Shown here piece after piece: positions 45,659 through 56,071 of a DNA stretch of 64,000 bases. The notes beneath the pieces are model-generated. The model saw nothing but the letters and a program-made list of their open reading frames with translations, was not told the DNA's origin and ran no database searches. Within the stretch, counting starts at the first letter, position 1. Every line of letters starts with the position of its first letter. The stretch covers positions 3,036,001-3,100,000 of the forward strand of contig NZ_CP015519.1 in the NCBI RefSeq assembly GCF_001887775.1, given 5' to 3'. The DNA is from Syntrophotalea acetylenivorans (GTDB taxonomy: Bacteria > Desulfobacterota > Desulfuromonadia > Desulfuromonadales > Syntrophotaleaceae). The position numbers and the translations under genes are program-made.

Positions 45659-46891
45659 GTGACAGATAAAGAGACATTATTGGCCCTCGATCTGGGCACC
45701 ACCACCCTGGCCGGCCGACTCATCGACCGCCGTGGGCAAGTGATAGCCGAAGCGACCCTGCGCAATCCCCAGGCCTCGTTGGGGGCGGACATCGTTAGCC
45801 GGCTGGAACTGGCCTTGAAGGGGCAGGGAAAGCAGCTGCAAAAGCTGTTGGTTGAAGGTTTGGAACGCCTGATTGGCGAGTTGCTGCGGGCTGCCGGCGT
45901 GAACCGTGAGGACATCAGTTCCGCTGCTGCGGCGGGAAACGCCGGCATCAGTGTGCTGCTGCGATGCCTTCCGGTGGATAAAATCCTTTTCCCTCCCCAT
46001 CGGCCGGAACAAAAGCAGGGACTGTATCTCTCGCCGGATCAGCTCGGCCTTGACCTTCCGGTGCCCCTCTACCTCTTCCCCCTGGTCACCGGCTATGTCG
46101 GCGGCGACCTTGTCGCTTTTCTGTTGGATCAGGCTCCTTACCGCAACAATACCCTCTATCTCGATATTGGAACCAATGGTGAATTGGCCCTGCATTCAAA
46201 TGGACAATGGTGGACCACCTCGGTAGCTGCCGGCCCGGCCTTTGAGGGTGAAGGGATCGGCTGTGGCATGGCCGCCGCAGCGGGAGCCGTCAGTGGTGTC
46301 ACTCTGGACGGCGACCGTCTGCGCCTTGAGGTCATCGGTGGAGGCGTGCCTCGCGGGCTTTGCGGCAGCGGACTTGCCGAGACGGTTGCGGCGGCTCTGG
46401 AGGGCGGGCTGATCGACAGTCATGGTACTTTTGCCGACCCTTTGCAGGTGTCGAGCAATCTGGCCCGTTACTTGGACGGCGGGGAAGGCGAACGCTGCTT
46501 GCGGCTCTATAGGGATGCTACCGTCGATCTCTGCCTGACCCAGGAAGACCTGCGCACCTTTCAACTGGCCAAGGGCGCGATCCGGGCCGGGGTCGATTGT
46601 CTGCTGGCCAGAGCCGGGCTGGCCGCCGACTCTGTGGAGGAGGTTGTTGTGACCGGCGCCTTCGGCTTTTCCCTGGCGTCCCGTATACTGAAAAGGGTTG
46701 CCATGTTGCCGGAAAACATGATAGATAGGGTACGCTTCGCCGAGGCTGGTGTGCTGGCGGGTTGCTGCCGCTTCCTGCTCGATGAGGCGGGGTCTGAGAA
46801 GGCCCAGCGACTGGCCGATGCGCTGACTCCCTATCCGCTGTCCGGAACACCGGCTTTTGAAAAAGCCTTTTTAAGTGCCCTCGATTTCTAA
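45659..46891 (+). CDS. RACo-like ASKHA ATPase (DUF4445), lacking the ferredoxin domain
   Basis: 410 residues from a GTG with AGAGGGG upstream. The actin-like ATPase core of corrinoid-protein reductive activators is recognisable: LALDLGTTTLAGRL near 8-21, TGYVGGDLVAFLL near 146-158, LYLDIGTNGELALH near 166-179, GGGVPRGLCGSGLAE near 230-244 and VVTGAFGFSL near 330-339. RACo proteins normally carry an N-terminal [2Fe-2S] domain; it is missing here, so it may work with a separate ferredoxin. Client (methyltransferase or other corrinoid protein) unknown. Ends at a terminator. Confidence 0.8.
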   Translation: MTDKETLLALDLGTTTLAGRLIDRRGQVIAEATLRNPQASLGADIVSRLELALKGQGKQLQKLLVEGLERLIGELLRAAGVNREDISSAAAAGNAGISVLLRCLPVDKILFPPHRPEQKQGLYLSPDQLGLDLPVPLYLFPLVTGYVGGDLVAFLLDQAPYRNNTLYLDIGTNGELALHSNGQWWTTSVAAGPAFEGEGIGCGMAAAAGAVSGVTLDGDRLRLEVIGGGVPRGLCGSGLAETVAAALEGGLIDSHGTFADPLQVSSNLARYLDGGEGERCLRLYRDATVDLCLTQEDLRTFQLAKGAIRAGVDCLLARAGLAADSVEEVVVTGAFGFSLASRILKRVAMLPENMIDRVRFAEAGVLAGCCRFLLDEAGSEKAQRLADALTPYPLSGTPAFEKAFLSALDF

Positions 46892-46918
46892 AAAACCGCC
46901 TGCTGACGGTTTTTTTTA
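46891..46918 (+). terminator. Rho-independent terminator after the RACo-like gene
   Basis: Stem AAAAACCG / CGGTTTTT with an 8-base loop and a run of T; the first base overlaps the stop codon end. Confidence 0.88.
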
Positions 46919-47006
46919 TTTTTTGCAGACCGTGCGGCTCTTCTGCGTTCTTTAGCAGGGGAACTGCTAGAAATATTTTTGTATCAATGCAGGAAAGGAC
47001 CTTGCT

Positions 47007-48572
47007 ATGGCCGTCATCAAACGCGCCCTTATCAGTGTTTCGGATAAAACCGGAATTGTCGACTTCGCCAAACAACTCAGTACCTTTGGCGTAGCCATTC
47101 TCTCCACCGGCGGCACCGCTGCCCTGCTGCGCAAGGAAGGGTTGCAGGTACAGGACGTCTCCGACTACACCGGCTTTCCGGAAATGCTCGACGGCCGGGT
47201 TAAAACCCTGCACCCCAAGGTTCATGGAGGCCTGCTGGGAATGCGGGACAATCCTGCCCATGTGGCCAAAATGACTGAGCATGGCATCGAACCCATCGAC
47301 ATGGTCGTGGTTAATCTCTATCCTTTTGAGGCCACGGTAGCCAAAAAGGACTGCAGCCTGGAAGATGCTATTGAAAATATCGACATCGGTGGCCCGACCA
47401 TGCTGCGCAGCGCGGCCAAGAATAATCGGGACGTAACCGTGGTCGTTGATCCGGCAGATTATTCGGTGGTACTGGCAGAGATGGGAGACAACGCCGGAAA
47501 TGTTTCGGCAGAAACCAATTTCAACCTGGCGGTCAAAGTCTATCAGCGCACCGCGGCCTACGATGCGGCCATCAGCAACTGGCTCGGCAAGCGTCTCGGT
47601 GAAGAAGAAACGACTTTCCCTGCGACCCTGACCGTACAGTACAAAAAAGCTCAGGAGATGCGCTACGGCGAGAACCCCCATCAGCAGGCGGCTTTCTTCG
47701 TCGAGGCCGAAGGTCAGGAAGCTTCTATCTCCACCGCCCGTCAGCTGCAGGGCAAGGCTTTGTCTTATAACAATATTGCCGATACCGATGCCGCACTGGA
47801 ATGTGTCAAGCAATTCGATGAGGGGCCGGCCTGCGTTATCGTCAAGCATGCTAATCCCTGTGGTGTGGCAATCGGTGAGAATTTGCTCGAAGCCTATGAA
47901 CGTGCCTTTTCCACGGATCCCGAATCGGCCTTCGGCGGTATCGTGGCCTTTAACCGTGGCCTCGACGCAACCACCGCCCAGGCGATTATCGATCGCCAGT
48001 TCGTCGAGGTAATCATTGCCCCGGCCGTGACCAAAGAAGCGGCTGCTGCGGTTGCTGCCAAAAAGAATGTCCGTCTTCTCGAGTGCGGCTTCTGGCCCGA
48101 AACTCCGGCGGATCGTCTTGATTTCAAACGAGTCAACGGTGGTCTCCTGGTGCAGGATGCCGATCTGTTGCTGACGAATGAACTTAAGGTGGTGACCAAG
48201 CGCAAGCCGACGGACAAAGAGATGCAGGATCTTCTCTTTACCTGGCGGGTCGCCAAGTTCGTCAAGTCGAATGCTATTATCTACGGCAAGGACGGCATGA
48301 CTATCGGCGTTGGAGCCGGTCAGATGAGCCGGGTCAACTCGGCACGTATTGCGGCCATCAAGGCGGAACACGCCGGCCTGGAAGTAGAAGGCTCAGCTAT
48401 GGCTTCCGATGCTTTCTTCCCCTTCCGCGATGGCATCGACAATGCTGCTGCTGCCGGTATCACTGCAGTGATTCAGCCGGGCGGTTCGATTCGTGACGAA
48501 GAAGTAATCGCTGCGGCCGACGAAGCCGGAATAGCCATGGTCTTTACCAGCATGCGGCATTTCAAGCACTAA
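47007..48572 (+). CDS. purH: Bifunctional AICAR formyltransferase / IMP cyclohydrolase
   Basis: Catalyses the last two steps to IMP. 521 residues: the N-terminal cyclohydrolase domain (about 1-195; [47 protein letters not shown]) and C-terminal formyltransferase domain (about 196-521; [49 protein letters not shown] given in parts [11 protein letters not shown] and [10 protein letters not shown]). AAAGGACC precedes the ATG. A long antisense frame is a shadow. purD and purE follow, separated by repeats. Confidence 0.97.
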   Translation: MAVIKRALISVSDKTGIVDFAKQLSTFGVAILSTGGTAALLRKEGLQVQDVSDYTGFPEMLDGRVKTLHPKVHGGLLGMRDNPAHVAKMTEHGIEPIDMVVVNLYPFEATVAKKDCSLEDAIENIDIGGPTMLRSAAKNNRDVTVVVDPADYSVVLAEMGDNAGNVSAETNFNLAVKVYQRTAAYDAAISNWLGKRLGEEETTFPATLTVQYKKAQEMRYGENPHQQAAFFVEAEGQEASISTARQLQGKALSYNNIADTDAALECVKQFDEGPACVIVKHANPCGVAIGENLLEAYERAFSTDPESAFGGIVAFNRGLDATTAQAIIDRQFVEVIIAPAVTKEAAAAVAAKKNVRLLECGFWPETPADRLDFKRVNGGLLVQDADLLLTNELKVVTKRKPTDKEMQDLLFTWRVAKFVKSNAIIYGKDGMTIGVGAGQMSRVNSARIAAIKAEHAGLEVEGSAMASDAFFPFRDGIDNAAAAGITAVIQPGGSIRDEEVIAAADEAGIAMVFTSMRHFKH

Positions 48573-48579
48573 TGGCGTC

Positions 48580-48705
48580 GATGGCGTCGCAAAAATTCCG
48601 CCCTACTGCGTTACGGTGGTTTTTCAGGATCTCGACATACTGATGTATGCCTTCGTCCCTGAAAAACCACCAGGCCTTGTAGGACGAAATTTTTGCTTAG
48701 CCATC
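48580..48705. repeat. Palindromic element, family A copy 3
   Basis: From GATGGCGTCGCAAAAATTCC to AAATTTTTGCTTAGCCATC, centre CGACATACTGATGTATGCC. It starts 8 bp after the purH stop and matches copies 1 and 2 closely. Confidence 0.85.
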
Positions 48706-48838
48706 TGGCTGCGAATTTGTGAGCCCATTTGGCATCGACATGAGGGACGAAATCCCACGGTGTTCGGGCTTTCAATGTAGCGTTTTGGAGCTATTCAGGT
48801 CGCTGGTCGAAAGAAGCGGCTAGAAAGGGATAATCGAT

Positions 48839-50110
48839 ATGAACGTTCTGGTAATTGGCGGCGGCGGGAGAGAGCACGCCCTGGTCTGGAAAATTTCCCA
48901 GTCCCCCCTGGTGGAAAAGATCTTTTGCGCACCGGGTAATGCCGGCATCGCCGAGTTGGCCCAATGCGTCGATTTCAAGGTTGATGATATCGAGGGCCTG
49001 CTGGCCTTCGCTCAAGAGCAGCAGATCGGCCTGACCGTGGTCGGACCGGAACTGCCCCTGACCCTGGGTCTTGTCGATCGCTTTCGCGAGGCCGGCCTGA
49101 CCGTCTTCGGAGCCGATAAAAAAGCGGCTCAGATCGAGGGCAGTAAAAGCTTCTCCAAGGATCTGATGGCCAAATATGGTGTACCGACGGCCGCCTACGG
49201 TACCTTTACCGATCCCGAGCAGGCGAAAGACTTTATCCGTGAGCAGGGCGCTCCCATCGTGGTCAAGGCTGATGGCCTGGCCGCCGGAAAGGGTGTTATC
49301 GTGGCCCAAACCGAGGCGGAGGCTATCGCTGCGGTAGAGGATATCCTCTGTGAAGGAGCCTTTGGTGCCGCTGGCAGCCGCGTGGTTATCGAGGAATTCC
49401 TGGAAGGGGAGGAGGCTTCATTCCTGGCCTTTACCGACGGCGAGAATATCGTGTCGCTGGCTTCTTCCCAAGACCACAAGCCGGCCCTGGACGGTGACAC
49501 CGGTCCCAATACCGGTGGCATGGGTGCCTATTCTCCGGCGCCGGTGGTCACCGATGCGATTCATCAGCAGATTCTCGAAAAAGTGCTGAAGCCGACCATT
49601 GCCGGCATGGCCGCCGAAGGTTGCGATTATAGCAGCATTATCTACGCCGGCTTGATGATCAAGGACGGCGAACTCAAGGTTTTGGAATTCAACGCCCGCT
49701 TCGGCGATCCCGAGACTCAGCCTCTGTTGGCTCGCCTCAAGTCGGACATTGTGCCGGTTTTGTTGGCTTGTGCCAAAGGCGACCTGTCCGGTATCGAATT
49801 GGAGTGGCACGACAAGGCCGCAGTATGCGTAGTTATGGCGGCAGGTGGTTATCCCGGTGCCTACGAGAAGGGCCAGGTCATCGAAGGCCTCGAAGCCGCG
49901 GCGGCCATCGACGATCTTACCGTGTTTCACGCCGGCACCGTTGAAAAGGACGGGAAGGTGGTGACCGCCGGTGGTCGTGTGCTGGGTGTGACCGGGCTGG
50001 GCTCTACCGTGGCCGAGGCCATCGAAACAGCCTATAAGGGTGTCAAGGCCATTAGTTGGCCCGAGGTTCATTACCGCAGCGATATCGGTCGCAAGGCGTT
50101 GAATCGGTAG
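48839..50110 (+). CDS. purD: Phosphoribosylamine-glycine ligase
   Basis: ATP-grasp enzyme making GAR from phosphoribosylamine and glycine in purine synthesis. 423 residues with the N-terminal GGGGREHALVWK (near 7-18), the ATP-grasp core (VVKADGLAAGKGVIVA near 140-155, GPNTGGMGAYSPAP near 221-234) and FNARFGDPETQ near 280-290. Intact and standard length. Confidence 0.97.
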   Translation: MNVLVIGGGGREHALVWKISQSPLVEKIFCAPGNAGIAELAQCVDFKVDDIEGLLAFAQEQQIGLTVVGPELPLTLGLVDRFREAGLTVFGADKKAAQIEGSKSFSKDLMAKYGVPTAAYGTFTDPEQAKDFIREQGAPIVVKADGLAAGKGVIVAQTEAEAIAAVEDILCEGAFGAAGSRVVIEEFLEGEEASFLAFTDGENIVSLASSQDHKPALDGDTGPNTGGMGAYSPAPVVTDAIHQQILEKVLKPTIAGMAAEGCDYSSIIYAGLMIKDGELKVLEFNARFGDPETQPLLARLKSDIVPVLLACAKGDLSGIELEWHDKAAVCVVMAAGGYPGAYEKGQVIEGLEAAAAIDDLTVFHAGTVEKDGKVVTAGGRVLGVTGLGSTVAEAIETAYKGVKAISWPEVHYRSDIGRKALNR

Positions 50111-50146
50111 TAGGCTGCTGGAAAAGCCCCAAATTTTTTAAAAAAG

Positions 50147-50258
50147 GCCCCACGCCCGCTCCTTTCAGTCAAAGACGCCAAGAGAGGCAAAACCCTTCTT
50201 ATAGGGTTTTCTTTGCGGCCTGAGTGAGCAGAGTGAACGGGTGTGAGAATTATTTTGA
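50147..50258. repeat. Palindromic element, family C copy 3 (inverted orientation)
   Basis: CCCACGCCCGCTCC, GTCAAAGACGCCAAGAG on one side, CTTTGCGGCCTGAGTGAGC and GTGAACGGGTGTGAG on the other, around AACCCTTCTTATAGGGTT. Lies between purD and purE. Confidence 0.65.
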
Positions 50259-50307
50259 AGTTTTACCCCGATTTTTAGAACCAACTTAAAAAAGGAGAGT
50301 CTTTACT

Positions 50308-50826
50308 ATGAGTGACAAGCCACTGGTCGGTATCCTGATGGGTAGCGACAGCGACTACGAAATTATGGCAGAGGCAGCCCGGGCTCTGAAGAGCTTCGGT
50401 ATCCCCTATGAAATGCAGGTTTCCAGCGCCCACCGCTCGCCGGCGCGCACTGCCGGTTATGCCCGCCAGGCCCGCGAGCGCGGCATCCGCGCCCTGATCA
50501 TCGGTGCCGGCGCCGCCGCCCACCTGGCCGGGGTGGTCTCCGCCGAAACGACCCTGCCGGTGATTGGCGTGCCCATCGATTCCTCGGCACTTAAGGGTCT
50601 CGACGCACTGCTGGCCACAGTACAGATGCCTGCCGGAATTCCGGTAGCGACCATGGCCATCGGCAAGGCCGGCGCCCGTAATGCCGGCATCTTTGCCGCC
50701 CAACTGCTGGGGGCCAGCGACGAACAAATGGCTGCCAAACTGGCCGACTTCAAAGCCGACATGGCGGAGAAGGTGGCTGTCAAGTCCGACGCCTTGCAGG
50801 AACGTCTGGCCGCCGACGGCCTATAG
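50308..50826 (+). CDS. purE: N5-carboxyaminoimidazole ribonucleotide mutase (class I PurE)
   Basis: Converts N5-CAIR to CAIR. 172 residues with [13 protein letters not shown] near 9-21, [10 protein letters not shown] near 39-48 and [24 protein letters not shown] near 67-90 (in parts [12 protein letters not shown] and TTLPVIGVP). AAGGAGAG precedes the ATG. No purK is adjacent. A strong terminator follows. Confidence 0.96.
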   Translation: MSDKPLVGILMGSDSDYEIMAEAARALKSFGIPYEMQVSSAHRSPARTAGYARQARERGIRALIIGAGAAAHLAGVVSAETTLPVIGVPIDSSALKGLDALLATVQMPAGIPVATMAIGKAGARNAGIFAAQLLGASDEQMAAKLADFKADMAEKVAVKSDALQERLAADGL

Positions 50827-50843
50827 TTTTTTCCTAGTTGCAG

Positions 50844-50885
50844 CGGCCGTACAAAAGACCTATGTGTTTTGTACGGCCGTTTTTT
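50844..50885 (+). terminator. Rho-independent terminator after purE
   Basis: Stem CGGCCGTACAAAA / TTTTGTACGGCCG with a 10-base loop, then TTTTTT. Confidence 0.93.
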
Positions 50886-50896
50886 CAGGAGCTGCC

Positions 50897-52288
50897 ATGC
50901 CCGGTAAACCGCGTCGATCTTCATCCCTGTGGACCTTTCTCTGCTCTCTTAAGTTGACCGTCGCCACTTTGCTGCTGCTGGCAGCAACCTCCGTTCTCGG
51001 TACGGTCATCCCGCAGAAGCTTTCCTCTCTCCAATACCAACAACATTACGGCGAAAAAGCACAGCTGCTCCAGGCTCTGCAACTGGACGATATGTACCAT
51101 TCCGTCTGGTTTATGGCGTTACTCGGCTTGTTTGTTCTTAATCTGGTTGCCTGCTCTCTGCGGCGCCTGCCGGCCGTCTGGCGTACCGTTACCCGGCCGC
51201 CATTAGTGGCCGATAGCGCTCTGCTCCGTTCGCTATCTCATAAGACGACCCTGCGGGTTGCCTTTTCTGTGGAAGAGACTGCAAAAAGACTTGAGCCGTT
51301 GGTGAGACAGCGATTTGCCGGACCCCGGCAGACCGCGGGGTCGGAACAAGAGGTCTGTCTGTTTGCCGAGCGGCGCCGCTACGCCCGTTTCGGGGCCTAT
51401 GTCACCCACTTGGCGATTCTGTTCATTATTCTGGGCGCTCTGATCGGGAACTGGTACGGTTTCGATTCCTTTGTACCCGTGGGCGAAGGGGAGACGGTCA
51501 CCCAGCTGCCGGCCAGTGAAGGACAAGCGCCGATCGAGCTTGGATTCGGTCTGCGTTGCGACGATTTTTCGGTGAGCTACTATGAGGGCAGTGCACGGCC
51601 GCGGGAATATCGCAGTCTGCTGACGGTCCTTGAAAATGGGCAGGAGGTGCCCGGTTACACCGCGGTTCCGGTGGTGGTTAACCGGCCATTGCAGTACCGC
51701 GGCTTGACCTTTTATCAGTCGAGCTACGGGCTTGCGGAGATGCCTCTGTTTCACCTGCAGGTGCGCATGCCGGATGGTACCGAGTTGCAGTTGGCAGGTC
51801 GGCCGGGCCAGCAGATGTCCCTTGCCGATGGCGGATTCCTGCGGGTGGTGGATTATACCCCGGCCTTTCGCGATCTGGGAGGGGCGGCGTTGGTCGAGGT
51901 GCTTACCGCCGAAGGCAACAGTCTGCCGGTTATTGCCGCTATGCAGGAGGTGCCGGAGGACATGAATCACCGCTCTCCCTATGACTTGCAATTGCTGCGG
52001 GTGGAGGAACGCTACTACACAGGCCTTCAGGTAGCTCGGGACCCCGGGGTGCCTCTGGTCTGGCTCGGCTGCTTGCTGCTGGTGCTCGGTTCTTTGAGTG
52101 CTTTTAGTCTGGCTCACCAGCGTCTGTGGCTGACAATTCGACCGACGGCCGCTGGTTGTGAGGTGCAGGTAGCGGGCAGCAGTCATCGCAACCAACCGGC
52201 TTTTGCCGGCACCTTTGAGCGGTTGTGCGAGGAACTGGCGACGGAGCTTGAAGCAACTAACAATTCGGCGAAGGAGGGTCGGTCATGA
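50897..52288 (+). CDS. resB: ResB-type cytochrome c biogenesis protein (System II)
   Basis: 463 residues with four membrane helices (about 17-37, 67-88, 165-185 and 395-415) and a large periplasmic domain between the third and fourth. Together with ResC/CcsA it exports haem and attaches it to apocytochromes c in the periplasm. Start at 50897 has AGGAG five bases upstream; an open frame extends back into purE and is ignored. The stop overlaps the ccsA start (ATGA). Fits a cytochrome-rich organism. Confidence 0.92.
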   Translation: MPGKPRRSSSLWTFLCSLKLTVATLLLLAATSVLGTVIPQKLSSLQYQQHYGEKAQLLQALQLDDMYHSVWFMALLGLFVLNLVACSLRRLPAVWRTVTRPPLVADSALLRSLSHKTTLRVAFSVEETAKRLEPLVRQRFAGPRQTAGSEQEVCLFAERRRYARFGAYVTHLAILFIILGALIGNWYGFDSFVPVGEGETVTQLPASEGQAPIELGFGLRCDDFSVSYYEGSARPREYRSLLTVLENGQEVPGYTAVPVVVNRPLQYRGLTFYQSSYGLAEMPLFHLQVRMPDGTELQLAGRPGQQMSLADGGFLRVVDYTPAFRDLGGAALVEVLTAEGNSLPVIAAMQEVPEDMNHRSPYDLQLLRVEERYYTGLQVARDPGVPLVWLGCLLLVLGSLSAFSLAHQRLWLTIRPTAAGCEVQVAGSSHRNQPAFAGTFERLCEELATELEATNNSAKEGRS

Positions 52289-53136
52289 ACAGTGCACAAC
52301 TCTTCAATCTGACCACGGCTGTCTACTTTGTTGCCATGGTCATGCTGGCCGTGGTTATGGTACTGCGCAACCGGCGTCTTGGCATTTTGGCCGTGGCGAC
52401 GGTCTGGTGCGGTTTCTTTGCCCACAGCGCCGCTATCGGATTGCGTTGGATCGAATCCTACCGTTTGCCCGGTGCCATCGGCCATGCGCCCCTCAGCAAT
52501 CTCTATGAATCGGTGGTTTTTTTCGCCTGGTCTATAGTGCTTATCTATCTGCTCATCGATTTACGGCTTCGGCAGCGGGCCGTGGGTGTTTTTGTGGTGC
52601 CCTTTGCCCTGTTGGCCATGTGCTGGGCCCAGCTGTGGGGCAACGATGCCATTGAACCGCTGGTGCCGGCCTTGCAAAGCAACTGGTTGACCTATCATGT
52701 GGTGACCTGCTTTCTCGGCTATGCCGCCTTTGCCGTGGGTTGCGCGGTCTCGATCATGTACTTGTTTAAGAGTGCTTCTGCGGCGCCTAAAGCTGATAAG
52801 GCTGACGATCTGTTGCCGAGCCTGGAGGTGCTTGATGCTCTCAACTACAAGGCGATCATGATCGGCTTTCCCTTTTTGACGCTGGGTATCGTCACTGGCG
52901 CAGCTTGGGCCAATTACGCCTGGGGTACCTACTGGAGTTGGGACCCGAAGGAAACCTGGAGCCTGATCGTCTGGTTTATTTATGCGGCGTTTTTGCACGC
53001 TCGTCTTACTCGTGGTTGGAGTGGTCGTCGGGCCGCCTGGCTGTCGATCCTCGGTTTTGCAGCCACCCTGTTCTGTTATCTGGGGGTCAATCTCATTCCG
53101 GCTATCGGCGGGTTGCACTCCTACGGCGGCGGCTGA
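52285..53136 (+). CDS. ccsA: CcsA/ResC-type cytochrome c biogenesis protein
   Basis: 283 residues, about eight membrane helices. The periplasmic tryptophan-rich haem-handling motif is present as [19 protein letters not shown] near 211-229, and conserved histidines flank it ([12 protein letters not shown] near 70-81; a late one in IGGLHSYG). Partner of ResB in System II. Coupled to resB by a 4-bp overlap. Confidence 0.93.
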   Translation: MNSAQLFNLTTAVYFVAMVMLAVVMVLRNRRLGILAVATVWCGFFAHSAAIGLRWIESYRLPGAIGHAPLSNLYESVVFFAWSIVLIYLLIDLRLRQRAVGVFVVPFALLAMCWAQLWGNDAIEPLVPALQSNWLTYHVVTCFLGYAAFAVGCAVSIMYLFKSASAAPKADKADDLLPSLEVLDALNYKAIMIGFPFLTLGIVTGAAWANYAWGTYWSWDPKETWSLIVWFIYAAFLHARLTRGWSGRRAAWLSILGFAATLFCYLGVNLIPAIGGLHSYGGG

Positions 53137-53141
53137 ATTCG

Positions 53142-53918
53142 ATGCCTGCAGATTCTCTGGACCAAGGTTCATTCGAATTGAAGGAGGGAGAAACCCTTGA
53201 CGATCTGCGTCTTGGCGGATTGAAGATCATTCAACGTCAGGACGGCTATCGTTTCTCCCTCGATCCGGTGCTGCTCTGTGCTTTTGCCCGGGTTGCCACC
53301 GATGAAACAGTGGTCGACCTGGGCAGCGGCAGCGGTATTATCCCTCTGTTGTTGGCCAGGCGAAGCGAGACCCGGAACATTGTCGGTGTTGAACGGCAAT
53401 CGGCTATGGTCGCCCGTTCCCGGCGCAGCGTGAAACTCAATGGATTGGAAAACCGTATCACGATTCGGGAAGGGGACTTACGGCAGGTTCGCAACTTGCT
53501 GGACGCCGAAAGCGCCCAGGTGGTGGTAGCCAATCCACCCTTTCGCAAGGCGGATAGCGGCCGGTTATCGCCACAATCGGAAAGGGCTCAGGCCCGTCAC
53601 GAAATGGCCGGTGATTTAGCAGACTTTGTCGCCGCAGCCGCTTATCTGCTTGGTACCGGCGGTCGCTGCTATCTGGTCTATCTGGCCGAGAGATTGGCTG
53701 AGTTGCTTGCACTGCTGCGACAGGCCGGACTGGAGCCGAAGCGATTGCGCTGCATCCATTCCCGCATCGGAGAGGCCGCCCGCATGGTATTGGTGGAAAG
53801 TCGCAGGGGCGGCAGGGGCGGTATGACGATAGAGGCGCCGTTGTACGTCTATGATGGAGAAGCCTATAGCGCCGAGGTGTTGAGCTGTTACGGAGAGGCT
53901 TGCGTGAAGGGCAATTAG
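53142..53918 (+). CDS. tRNA (adenine-N6) methyltransferase, TrmN6/YfiC-like
   Basis: 258 residues. SAM-binding Rossmann motif VVDLGSGSGIIPLLLA near 56-71 and the N6-adenine catalytic motif NPPF in VVANPPFRK near 130-138 (NPPY class). The N-terminal RQDGYRFSLDPVLLCAF matches the TrmN6 family that modifies A37 of tRNA1-Val. Exact target is inferred. Start ATG 53142 lies 5 bp after the ccsA stop with a weak ribosome site. Ends 4 bp from the convergent DUF721 gene. Confidence 0.85.
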   Translation: MPADSLDQGSFELKEGETLDDLRLGGLKIIQRQDGYRFSLDPVLLCAFARVATDETVVDLGSGSGIIPLLLARRSETRNIVGVERQSAMVARSRRSVKLNGLENRITIREGDLRQVRNLLDAESAQVVVANPPFRKADSGRLSPQSERAQARHEMAGDLADFVAAAAYLLGTGGRCYLVYLAERLAELLALLRQAGLEPKRLRCIHSRIGEAARMVLVESRRGGRGGMTIEAPLYVYDGEAYSAEVLSCYGEACVKGN

Positions 53919-53922
53919 GCGC

Positions 53923-54462
53923 TCAGGCCTTGTTTTCCGTGCCGCCTTCAGAAGAGCTGTTTTGTGATTCTTTGCGGGCTTTGTTTACCTGAGCCTGGCG
54001 GCGAAACAAACGTTGTAACCCTTGGCGCAGTCCTTCGTCGGATAAGGACGCAACCGCCCGGGAGATCTGCTCCTCTTCACCGGCGGAAAGTTGGGTTTTC
54101 TGCCAGCGCAATACAGGTGCCTTGACGGCAACGGGGGCATTGTCTTTGCGGGGACGGCCGCGCCGCAGGTAGATGTCCTGAATCAAATCCTCGCCAAGGG
54201 CGGTATTAAGCCGGGCGAGGATTTTCGGTTTCATCAATTGGAGTTGCTGCATCCAGACAGCGTGATCAACCCATACTTCCAGAGTGTTGTCACGCATTCT
54301 GGAGGGGCGGGCGCGAGCGGCGATTTGCGGACCGACCACTTTGTCCCAGAGTTGCCAGGCACGGTAACGGCGCATTTTGTCTTCCATGCCCCGTTGTTGA
54401 AACAACTTGCCGATTACGGCACCGACGCCATCGATGTTGCGGCTGCGATTAGATCTGCTCAT
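53923..54462 (-). CDS. DUF721 / DciA-like protein
   Basis: 179 residues. The N-terminal half (about 10-100) matches the DUF721 domain, with WDKVVGPQIAARARPSRMRDN given in parts WDKVVGPQIAARA and TLEVWVDHAVWMQQLQLMK. The C-terminal half is basic and low-complexity. In other bacteria this domain is DciA, the ancestral loader of the replicative helicase DnaB. The role here is inferred by domain only. Divergent from ffh. Confidence 0.75.
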   Translation of the reverse strand: MSRSNRSRNIDGVGAVIGKLFQQRGMEDKMRRYRAWQLWDKVVGPQIAARARPSRMRDNTLEVWVDHAVWMQQLQLMKPKILARLNTALGEDLIQDIYLRRGRPRKDNAPVAVKAPVLRWQKTQLSAGEEEQISRAVASLSDEGLRQGLQRLFRRQAQVNKARKESQNSSSEGGTENKA

Positions 54463-54641
54463 ATCCTGGAGAGTCCTGTAGTCCGATCTTCTGTTTAATA
54501 GGGCACAGTTTATAGGTCACCTCGGGCGTCTGTCAATTATCATGATGGCCGCTGTAAAAGGTTGTTGACGTAGCTCTTGTCCCGGGTTGTTTGTGCCTTC
54601 CTCTCACGCTGGTGATGCCGTGGGCTGGCGGGGTTTTTCCC

Positions 54642-54670
54642 TTGACAAAGCCGGGGGTGTTAAATATAGT
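54642..54670 (+). promoter_or_regulatory. Sigma-70 promoter of the ffh operon
   Basis: TTGACA at 54642-54647, a 17-bp spacer, TATAGT at 54665-54670, about 49 bp before the ffh ATG. Near-consensus, as expected for a housekeeping operon. Confidence 0.85.
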
Positions 54671-54718
54671 TCGCATTTGCGCAATTTAGCGCAACCGGTG
54701 CGTCTTGTTCGGGGAATC

Positions 54719-56071
54719 ATGTTCGACAATCTTTCTGAAAAACTCGATTCAGTTTTTAAAAAACTGCGTGGTCACGGGGTCCTTTCCGAGGATAACATCA
54801 AGCAGACAATGCGCGAGGTGCGCCTGGCGTTGCTTGAGGCTGATGTTAACTTTCGAGTGGTCAAAGAGTTTGTCGCCACGGTACGCGAACGGGCCGTCGG
54901 TCAGGAGGTTCTCAAGAGTCTCAACCCGGCTCAGCAGGTTATCAAGGTTGTAAGGGACGAACTTGGCCGATTGATGGGCGAAGGTGAGGAAAACAGCCTC
55001 GATCTGGCAGCCCGTCCTCCGGTGGCAATCATGTTGTGCGGCCTGCAGGGTGCTGGCAAGACCACTTCCTGCGCCAAACTGGCCCTGCAGTTGCGACGCC
55101 AAAAGCGTAACCCGCTGTTGGTGCCGGCCGATATTTACCGTCCGGCAGCTATTGATCAGCTCAAAACGTTGGGCAAGCAACTTGATATTGCGGTATTTGA
55201 TAGCCAGCCCGACCGCGACCCGGTGTTGATTTGTGAAGAAGCGCAGCGCTATGCCGAGCTCAACGGCTACGATACTCTGATCCTCGATACCGCCGGGCGT
55301 CTGCATATCGACGAACAGTTGATGGCCGAACTGGTGCGGATCAAGGACTCGTTGCAGCCCCGCGAAATTTTGTTGGTGGCGGATGCCATGACCGGCCAGG
55401 ATGCGGTCAATGTAGCCGAGACTTTCAATGCGCAGCTGGAAATCAGCGGCGTGATTTTGACCAAGCTTGACGGCGATGCCCGTGGTGGTGCCGCCTTGTC
55501 AATACGTGCAGTAACCGGCAAGCCGATCAAGCTGGTCGGTATGGGGGAAAAGCTCGATGCTCTCGAGGTTTTCCATCCGGATCGTATGGCCCAGCGCATT
55601 CTTGGTATGGGCGATGTGCTGTCCCTGATCGAAAAGGCCGAAGCGGCCATGGATCAGGAAGATGCTCAGCGCATGGAGCAGCAACTGCGTCAGGACGGTT
55701 TCACTTTGGAAACCTTCCGCGACCAGATGCAGACCATCAAGAAGATGGGTAACCTCGAATCGATCCTCAAGATGATTCCAGGAGCTGGCAAGGCCATGAA
55801 ACAGATGGGCAATATGCAGCTTCCGGATAAGGAAATGAAGAAGATCGAGGCCATCATTAATTCCATGACTCCCCGTGAGCGACGCGATCAGAAGATTCTC
55901 AACGGCTCGCGGCGCTTGCGTATCGCCAAGGGGAGCGGCACGACGGTGCAGGATGTTAATCAGTTGATGAAGCGCTTCGGTGAAGCGCAGAAAATGATGA
56001 AAAAGTTGCAAAAAATGGGTCCCAAGGGTATGAAAAACCTCATGGGGCGCGGAGGCGGCCTGCCTTTTTAA
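54719..56071 (+). CDS. ffh: Signal recognition particle protein Ffh
   Basis: GTPase that binds 4.5S RNA and signal sequences to target membrane proteins. 450 residues: N domain (1-90), G domain with P-loop GLQGAGKTT at 108-116, DTAGRL near 188-193 and TKLDGDARGGAALS near 245-258, and a methionine-rich M domain from about 300 (KKMGNLESILKMIPG, MMKKLQKMGPKGMKNLMG). Start at MFDNLSEKL, because the long upstream frame covers the promoter. First gene of the translation/RNA-modification operon. Confidence 0.97.
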   Translation: MFDNLSEKLDSVFKKLRGHGVLSEDNIKQTMREVRLALLEADVNFRVVKEFVATVRERAVGQEVLKSLNPAQQVIKVVRDELGRLMGEGEENSLDLAARPPVAIMLCGLQGAGKTTSCAKLALQLRRQKRNPLLVPADIYRPAAIDQLKTLGKQLDIAVFDSQPDRDPVLICEEAQRYAELNGYDTLILDTAGRLHIDEQLMAELVRIKDSLQPREILLVADAMTGQDAVNVAETFNAQLEISGVILTKLDGDARGGAALSIRAVTGKPIKLVGMGEKLDALEVFHPDRMAQRILGMGDVLSLIEKAEAAMDQEDAQRMEQQLRQDGFTLETFRDQMQTIKKMGNLESILKMIPGAGKAMKQMGNMQLPDKEMKKIEAIINSMTPRERRDQKILNGSRRLRIAKGSGTTVQDVNQLMKRFGEAQKMMKKLQKMGPKGMKNLMGRGGGLPF

